Position numbers and translations under genes: made by a program | The notes under the pieces: generated by a model | What the model saw: the letters and a program-made list of their open reading frames with translations, nothing else | The model's database searches: none | Told to the model about the DNA's origin: nothing | In this document: positions 59,633-64,000 of the stretch, one piece after another | Layout of the letters: each line of letters opens with the position of its first letter | Position numbering within the stretch: position 1 is the stretch's first letter | Origin: Candidatus Fimenecus excrementavium | GTDB lineage: Bacteria; Bacillota; Clostridia; Oscillospirales; Acutalibacteraceae | Assembly: GCA_018712805.1 (NCBI GenBank) | Contig: DVGI01000033.1 | Span: 1 to 64,000, forward strand | Reading direction: 5' to 3' | DNA length: 64,000 nt

Positions 59633-61351
59633 TTATTTTACAAAAATCGGGGGCTGCTCGGCGCGCACGCAGTTTTTCTGGCAGCGGTTTATCGCGCACA
59701 AAACGCCTTTGATAGACGCGTAGTTGATGTTGTGGGAAATACCGATGCCGAACACGTCTTTGCCCTCGGGGCTTTTAATATGGATATAGCTGATTGCCTT
59801 CGAGTCGCTGCCCTTGGAAATGGCGTGCTCGCTGTAATCGACAAACTGGTAATCGCTCAAGCCCACTTTATTCATCGCCTGGCAGAATGCGCCGATAGGA
59901 CCGGAGCCGGTGCCTTCGATTTGAACCGGGTCATCGCCGTTATATTTGAGCGTGCCGGTGAAGTGCACCTTGGTGAGCGCTTCGTTTTCTTCTTTGACTT
60001 CGCTGAACTTGTGGTTCAACAGCTGATACGGGCCGCAGACGTTGCGGTATTCTTCGATAAACAAATCGAAAACTTCCTGCTTTTTAAGCTCTTTGCCTTT
60101 CTTGTCGCAGGCCGCCTGCACAACGGCACCGAATTCGGGGTGCATGGCTTTGGGCATTTTGAAACCGAATTCCTGCATAATAAACGCCGCGCCGCCTTTG
60201 CCGGACTGGCTGTTGATGCGGATAATCGGCTCATATTCGCGCCCGACGTCCGCCGGGTCAATCGGCAAGTAGGGAATTTCCCACCGGTCAGAATGGGTTT
60301 CGTCCATATACGCCTTGCCTTTGTTAATCGCGTCCTGATGCGAGCCGGAGAACGCCGTGAACACAAGCTCGCCTGCATACGGCTGGCGCGGACCGACTTT
60401 CATTTTCGTGGTGCGCTCGTAGACCTCTTTAATATGGTTGATGTTGGAGAAATCCAGTTTGCAGTCGATGTTCTGGGTATACATATTTAACGCAAGCGTC
60501 ACAATATCCACGTTGCCGGTGCGCTCGCCGTTGCCGAACAGCGTGCCCTCAATGCGGTCTGCGCCCGCGAGCAGACCCAGCTCCGCAGCGGCAACCGCCG
60601 TGCCGCGGTCGTTGTGGGGGTGCAGGCTGATAATCGCGCTGTCGCGCCCTTTCAAGTGGCGGCAGAAATATTCAATCTGGTCGGCGTAGCCGTTGGGCGT
60701 GCTGCCCTCGACGGTGGACGGCAGGTTCAAAATGACCTTGTTCTCGGGCGTTGCGCCGAGTTCGTCCAGCACGCGCTGGCAAATTTCGACCGCGTTGTCC
60801 ATTTCCGTGCCGGAAAAACTTTCGGGGGAATATTCATAGCGAATGTTGATGTCGGAATGCTCCATCAGTTCGTCAGACAGCTTTTTGATGAGCCGCGCGC
60901 CGGTGACGGCGATGTCGATAATGCCGTCCATGTCCTTCTTAAACACGACTTTGCGCTGTAAGGTGGAAGTCGAGTTGTAGAAATGGATAATAACATTTTT
61001 TGCGCCTTTGACCGCTTCAAAGGTCTTTTTTATCAAATGCTCGCGGCTTTGCACAAGCACCTGAATGGTCACGTCGTCGGGAATATAATTCCCTTCAATC
61101 AGCGTGCGCAGGATTTCATATTCGGTTTCGGAAGCCGACGGGAAACCGACTTCGATTTCTTTAATCCCGATGTCGACAAGCGTTTTGAACATTTCGAGCT
61201 TTTCTTCCAAATTCATCGGGTCGATCAGCGCCTGGTTGCCGTCGCGCAGGTCAACCGAACACCAAATCGGCGCTTTTTCAATCGTTTTCGACGGCCATGT
61301 GCGGTCGGGGATGTTAATCGGTTTAAAAGGAATGTACTTTTGGGTTTTCAT
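59633..61351 (-). CDS. leuA: 2-Isopropylmalate synthase
   Basis: LeuA, 572 residues, condenses acetyl-CoA with 2-ketoisovalerate, the committed leucine step. SVDLRDGNQALIDPMNLEEKL carries the catalytic Arg-Asp pair and HPHNDRGTAVAAAELGLLAGADRIEGTLFGNGERTGNVD the metal-binding His block. The C-terminal 150 residues form the regulatory domain that binds leucine in the long-form enzymes. The N-terminal KPINIPDRTWPSKTIEKAPIWCSVDLRDGNQ is that of the longer LeuA2-type enzyme. ATG follows AAGGAG. Confidence 0.96.
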   Translation of the reverse strand: MKTQKYIPFKPINIPDRTWPSKTIEKAPIWCSVDLRDGNQALIDPMNLEEKLEMFKTLVDIGIKEIEVGFPSASETEYEILRTLIEGNYIPDDVTIQVLVQSREHLIKKTFEAVKGAKNVIIHFYNSTSTLQRKVVFKKDMDGIIDIAVTGARLIKKLSDELMEHSDINIRYEYSPESFSGTEMDNAVEICQRVLDELGATPENKVILNLPSTVEGSTPNGYADQIEYFCRHLKGRDSAIISLHPHNDRGTAVAAAELGLLAGADRIEGTLFGNGERTGNVDIVTLALNMYTQNIDCKLDFSNINHIKEVYERTTKMKVGPRQPYAGELVFTAFSGSHQDAINKGKAYMDETHSDRWEIPYLPIDPADVGREYEPIIRINSQSGKGGAAFIMQEFGFKMPKAMHPEFGAVVQAACDKKGKELKKQEVFDLFIEEYRNVCGPYQLLNHKFSEVKEENEALTKVHFTGTLKYNGDDPVQIEGTGSGPIGAFCQAMNKVGLSDYQFVDYSEHAISKGSDSKAISYIHIKSPEGKDVFGIGISHNINYASIKGVLCAINRCQKNCVRAEQPPIFVK

Positions 61352-61387
61352 CTAACAACTCTCCTTCTTTTTTTCTACAATAAAAAA

Positions 61388-61424
61388 TCGCCCGAATTTT
61401 ACCGGTTCGGTAAAATAGGGGCGA
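61388..61424 (-). terminator. T-box terminator upstream of leuA
   Basis: ATTTTACCG pairs with CGGTAAAAT and the outer TCGCCC with GGGCGA, followed by six T on the minus strand (61387-61382). It overlaps the region of the antiterminator, as T-box function needs. Confidence 0.9.
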
Positions 61425-61661
61425 GGAACTTTTCCACGCGGTACCACCCTAATTCAGCGGCGAAACGCCGCCCTTAAGCGACCTCCAACAAGGTCTGACC
61501 GAATAACGAGGTCAACCGTCCCGACCTATGCTTTCAGCCGGGCGACTCCGGAATGAGTTATACGCAAATTTGCCGTACTGCCTCGCACCAACCGGCAGCT
61601 CTCTGTAACTTTCCATTTGCCTTGTTTCCTTCACAGTCTTTGCAGGCGATATTTTTATTTG
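61388..61661 (-). promoter_or_regulatory. T-box leader controlling leuA-leuB (leucine specific)
   Basis: The conserved T-box AGGGTGGTACCGCG reads on the minus strand at 61449-61436 followed by the terminator. The stem I region (about 61610-61535) contains GGTGCGAGGCAG and, just before TCCGGAGTC, the likely specifier codon CTC for leucine. Uncharged tRNA-Leu(GAG) would stabilise the antiterminator and turn on leuAB. Confidence 0.92.
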
Positions 61662-61667
61662 CTTTTT

Positions 61668-61696
61668 ATTATAGGTTCCGCGTTTCGGTTTGTCAA
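61668..61696 (-). promoter_or_regulatory. Promoter of the leuA T-box transcript
   Basis: Perfect consensus on the minus strand: TTGACA (61696-61691), 17 bp, TATAAT (61673-61668). Start near 61661. Confidence 0.92.
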
Positions 61697-61730
61697 GAGC
61701 TTTTTTGTCGGGACAATCCGACAAGAAAAG

Positions 61731-61761
61731 AAAAACCTGCGCCGCCAAAAAGCGACGCAGG
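61731..61761 (-). terminator. Terminator of glmS
   Basis: Stem CCTGCGTCGC/GCGGCGCAGG (one wobble) and TTTTTCTTTTC on the minus strand, just before the leuA promoter. Confidence 0.85.
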
Positions 61762-61769
61762 CAAAAAAC

Positions 61770-63596
61770 TTATTCCACAGTAACGGATTTTGCAAGGTTG
61801 CGCGGTTTGTCAACGTCGCACCCACGTTCGAGCGCCATATAATAGGCGAAAATCTGAAGCGGAATGACGTTGACCGACGGTAGCAGCATTTCGGGCGTTT
61901 CGGGGACGCGAATCACGTGGTCTGCGAAGTCGTCCACCTCCCGGTGTTCGCCGGAAACCAATGCGATCACCTTCGCGCCGCGCGCACGCACTTCTTTAAT
62001 ATTGCCGAGCGTCTTTTCAAACAGGCTGTCTTGCGTGGCAATCGCCACAACCGGCGTGCCCGGTTCGATCAGCGAAATTGTGCCGTGTTTGAGTTCACCC
62101 GCCGCATACGCTTCGGAGTGGATATAGGAAATCTCCTTGAGCTTCAACGAGCCCTCCAAAGAAATCGCATAGTCAAGCCCGCGGCCGATAAAGAAGATAT
62201 TTTTCGCCGCGGCAAACTGTTTTGCCAGCGCGTTGAGTTCTTCGTCGAGCCCTAAAAGCTTCTCAATTTCTTCCGGCAGTTTCAAAAGCGCGTCGCAGTA
62301 ATCGCTTTCCGCGTCTTTCGAAAGTTTTCCCGTCGCCACGCCGAAGCGAAGCGCCAAAAGATAAATAACGCTCAACTGCGCGGAAAACGCCTTGGTCGTT
62401 GCCACCGCAATTTCGGGACCGGCCATCGTGTAAATCACATCGTCGCTTTCGCGGGCAATCGTGCTCGCCACGACGTTGACAATAGACACCGTGTGTGCGC
62501 CTTTGCGTTTGGCTTCGCGCAGCGCTGCCAAAGTGTCCGCCGTTTCGCCGGACTGGCTGATGACAATACAAATATCGTCTTTTCGGATAATCGGGTCGCG
62601 GTAACGGAATTCGCTTGCAAGGTCGGTTTCCACCGGAATCCTCGCCGCGGCTTCCAAAATATATTTTGCCGCCATGCCGACGTGCCACGCACTGCCGCAG
62701 GCCACAATGTGAATTTTGTCAATCGCGCGAATTTCCTCGTCGGACAAATGCAGTTCGGGGATAACGACCTGACCGTCCACAATCCGCGGGGAAAGCGTGT
62801 CGCGCACGGCTTTCGGCTGTTCGGCGATTTCTTTTTTCATGAAATGCGCATAGCCGCCTTTTTCCGCCGCTTCGGCATCCCAGGTGACGTTGTAAACGTC
62901 TTTTTCAATCGGCTTGCCGTCCGCGTTGTAGAATTTAATATTTTCGCGCGTCAAAATCGCGATTTCGCCGTCGTTTAACAAATAACAAGTGCGCGTGTAT
63001 TTGAGCAGCGCCGGAATGTCAGACGCTAAGAAATTTTCGCTCTCGCCTTTGCCGATGACCAACGGGCTGTCTTTTTTCGCCGCCACAATGCGGTCGGGCG
63101 CATCGTCGGTGAGCACGGCGGTCGCGTAAGACCCACGCACGGTGCGCATGACGCGGCACATCGTTTCGACCGGGTCGCCCCTGTAATAATAATCGAAGAG
63201 ATGCGCGAGCACCTCGGTGTCCGTTTCGGAAACAAACTTATAGCCCGCTGTTTCAAGCATGGCTTTTAATTCAATATAGTTTTCGATAATGCCGTTGTGC
63301 ACAAGCGTAATGCGGCCGTTGCCGCCCTTGTGGGGATGGGCATTTTCGTCGGTCGGCGCGCCGTGCGTCGCCCAGCGGGTATGCCCGATGCCGACGCTGC
63401 CAGAAAGCGGCGCTCTCTCAGAAAGCTTTTTCTCAAGGTCTGCAATTCGGCCTTTGGTTTTCACAATTTCCGTTCTGCCGCCGTCCAACACGGCGATCCC
63501 GGCCGAATCGTACCCGCGGTACTCCAGCTTTTTAAGACCGTCCAGCAATATCGGAGAAGCACTGTTCTCCCCAATATAACCTACAATTCCACACAT
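61770..63596 (-). CDS. glmS: Glutamine-fructose-6-phosphate aminotransferase
   Basis: GlmS, 608 residues, makes glucosamine 6-phosphate for peptidoglycan. The start at ATG 63596 puts the glutaminase nucleophile at Cys2 (MCGIVGYIGE), as required; ATG 63602 nearer the AAGGA would add two residues before it. The glutaminase domain shows VGIGHTRWATHG and HNGIIENY. Two SIS isomerase domains follow (HIVACGSAWHVGMAAKYILE, ISQSGETADTLAALREAKRKG and IGRGLDYAISLEGSLKLKEI, ending DKPRNLAKSVTVE). Its mRNA carries the glmS ribozyme. Confidence 0.97.
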   Translation of the reverse strand: MCGIVGYIGENSASPILLDGLKKLEYRGYDSAGIAVLDGGRTEIVKTKGRIADLEKKLSERAPLSGSVGIGHTRWATHGAPTDENAHPHKGGNGRITLVHNGIIENYIELKAMLETAGYKFVSETDTEVLAHLFDYYYRGDPVETMCRVMRTVRGSYATAVLTDDAPDRIVAAKKDSPLVIGKGESENFLASDIPALLKYTRTCYLLNDGEIAILTRENIKFYNADGKPIEKDVYNVTWDAEAAEKGGYAHFMKKEIAEQPKAVRDTLSPRIVDGQVVIPELHLSDEEIRAIDKIHIVACGSAWHVGMAAKYILEAAARIPVETDLASEFRYRDPIIRKDDICIVISQSGETADTLAALREAKRKGAHTVSIVNVVASTIARESDDVIYTMAGPEIAVATTKAFSAQLSVIYLLALRFGVATGKLSKDAESDYCDALLKLPEEIEKLLGLDEELNALAKQFAAAKNIFFIGRGLDYAISLEGSLKLKEISYIHSEAYAAGELKHGTISLIEPGTPVVAIATQDSLFEKTLGNIKEVRARGAKVIALVSGEHREVDDFADHVIRVPETPEMLLPSVNVIPLQIFAYYMALERGCDVDKPRNLAKSVTVE

Positions 63597-63639
63597 ATTC
63601 ATTTTTTCCTTTACAAATGAAATTTGTGCTTTGCCTTTC

Positions 63640-63800
63640 CCTCTGTTTCGCACATCGCTGCGCGGTTTTTCGGAAAAGCCTATGGCCCCCGCACTTATGG
63701 GGCAAGAAGCATCCGCCGAAACTTTCGATAACTTCTTCCTCGTCACCTGCCGATTTTGCCGAAAACGGCAACAGTGCAAAAGCAGGCCCGGCGCTATTTT
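63640..63800 (-). ncRNA. glmS self-cleaving ribozyme
   Basis: The minus-strand leader of glmS contains AGCGCC (cleavage between 63795 and 63794), then GACGAGGAAGAAGTTATCGA and TTCGGCGGATGC, which are the conserved core of the glmS ribozyme, followed by pairing elements with GGGGGCC and the final GAGGGAAAGGC. Glucosamine 6-phosphate triggers cleavage, which lowers glmS mRNA. Confidence 0.95.
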
Positions 63801-63882
63801 CGTGTCGCCCGAAAATTTAAAAAGCGCGTTCTCCTTTCTTCTCTGATTCGACGTCCCCTGCACTTGAGCTACGTCTTTGTGC

Positions 63883-63911
63883 ATTATATGAAAGAATCCC
63901 GCCTTTGTCAA
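63883..63911 (-). promoter_or_regulatory. Promoter of glmS
   Basis: Perfect consensus on the minus strand: TTGACA (63911-63906), 17 bp, TATAAT (63888-63883), with transcription starting near 63876 and about 80 bases before the ribozyme cleavage point. Confidence 0.93.
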
Positions 63912-64000
63912 CTGAGATTTTTATGCAAAAATTCCCTGAAAATTACAATTTGCTTTGATTTTACAGAGAAAAACGGCAAGAATAAACATGAAAAAATTTT
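63912..64000. other. Right end of the window, nothing supported
   Basis: AT-rich. A plus-strand ATG at 63987 (MKKF) is too close to the edge and has no clear ribosome binding site. Confidence 0.3.

Noticed and set aside
63987-64000. Possible plus-strand gene start at the right edge
   Set aside because: Only four codons are visible and there is no convincing ribosome binding site.

Overview
The window looks like a chromosome segment of a spore-forming member of class Clostridia, probably Oscillospirales or Ruminococcaceae-like. This is inferred from moderately GC-rich coding DNA, AGGAGG-type ribosome binding sites, T-box, TPP and glmS-ribozyme leaders, a clostridial single-chain PurL, a GlyQS-type glycyl-tRNA synthetase, and the sporulation-type proteins YpeB and SpoIID. 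A species cannot be named from this sequence alone.

Layout. 1-2090: edge of a mobile or conjugative element, with three accessory genes on the minus strand, abutting the 3' end of a tRNA-Ala(GGC) gene. A decayed 5' half of a second tRNA sits beside it. 2.5-3.6 kb: a serine hydrolase. 3.7-15.4 kb: a complete-looking de novo purine operon, purE-C-F-M-N, a PurO-type IMP cyclohydrolase, a stand-alone AICAR transformylase, purD and purL, preceded by a structured leader. 15.4-19.8 kb: two small membrane-anchored proteins, a DUF1846 protein with an unusual hairpin leader, and pyrG. 19.8-29.9 kb (minus): TPM-domain protein, LemA, galE, a SpoIID-domain membrane protein, two tandem class B sortases, a CinA-type amidohydrolase, thiI and a cysteine desulfurase. 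30.0-31.8 kb: ypeB and a repeat-bearing lipoprotein. 31.8-34.8 kb: a TPP-riboswitch-controlled thiamine-precursor ABC transporter. 34.8-41.6 kb: DUF2804 protein, a PYGQ-repeat membrane protein, lipid kinase, glyS, tRNA-Ala(CGC), an SPL-family radical SAM protein and an esterase. 41.8-46.0 kb: a TetR unit with two membrane proteins, then a Crp/Fnr regulator divergent from a 4Fe-4S protein, a small secreted protein and a flavodoxin-fold protein. 46.0-49.3 kb: a family 31 glycosidase with membrane proteins. 49.4-49.8 kb: a small broken gene. 49.8-54.8 kb (minus): a five-gene operon of two paralogous SCP2-like proteins enclosing a class III aminotransferase and a split transketolase. 54.9-57.7 kb: secA. 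57.7-58.5 kb: an XRE and membrane-protein pair enclosed by near-identical 38-bp direct repeats. 58.5-61.7 kb: leuA-leuB under a leucine T-box. 61.7-63.9 kb: glmS with its self-cleaving ribozyme.

How it fits together. Most genes are housekeeping: purine and CTP synthesis, leucine and hexosamine synthesis, tRNA charging and thiolation, and protein export, with well-formed TTGACA-N17-TATAAT promoters and hairpin terminators. The least explained parts are the five-gene transketolase/aminotransferase/SCP2 operon, the purE and DUF1846 leaders, the tandem sortase and SpoIID block, and the XRE cassette inside direct repeats. No CRISPR array, intact transposase, integrase or rRNA gene was seen.
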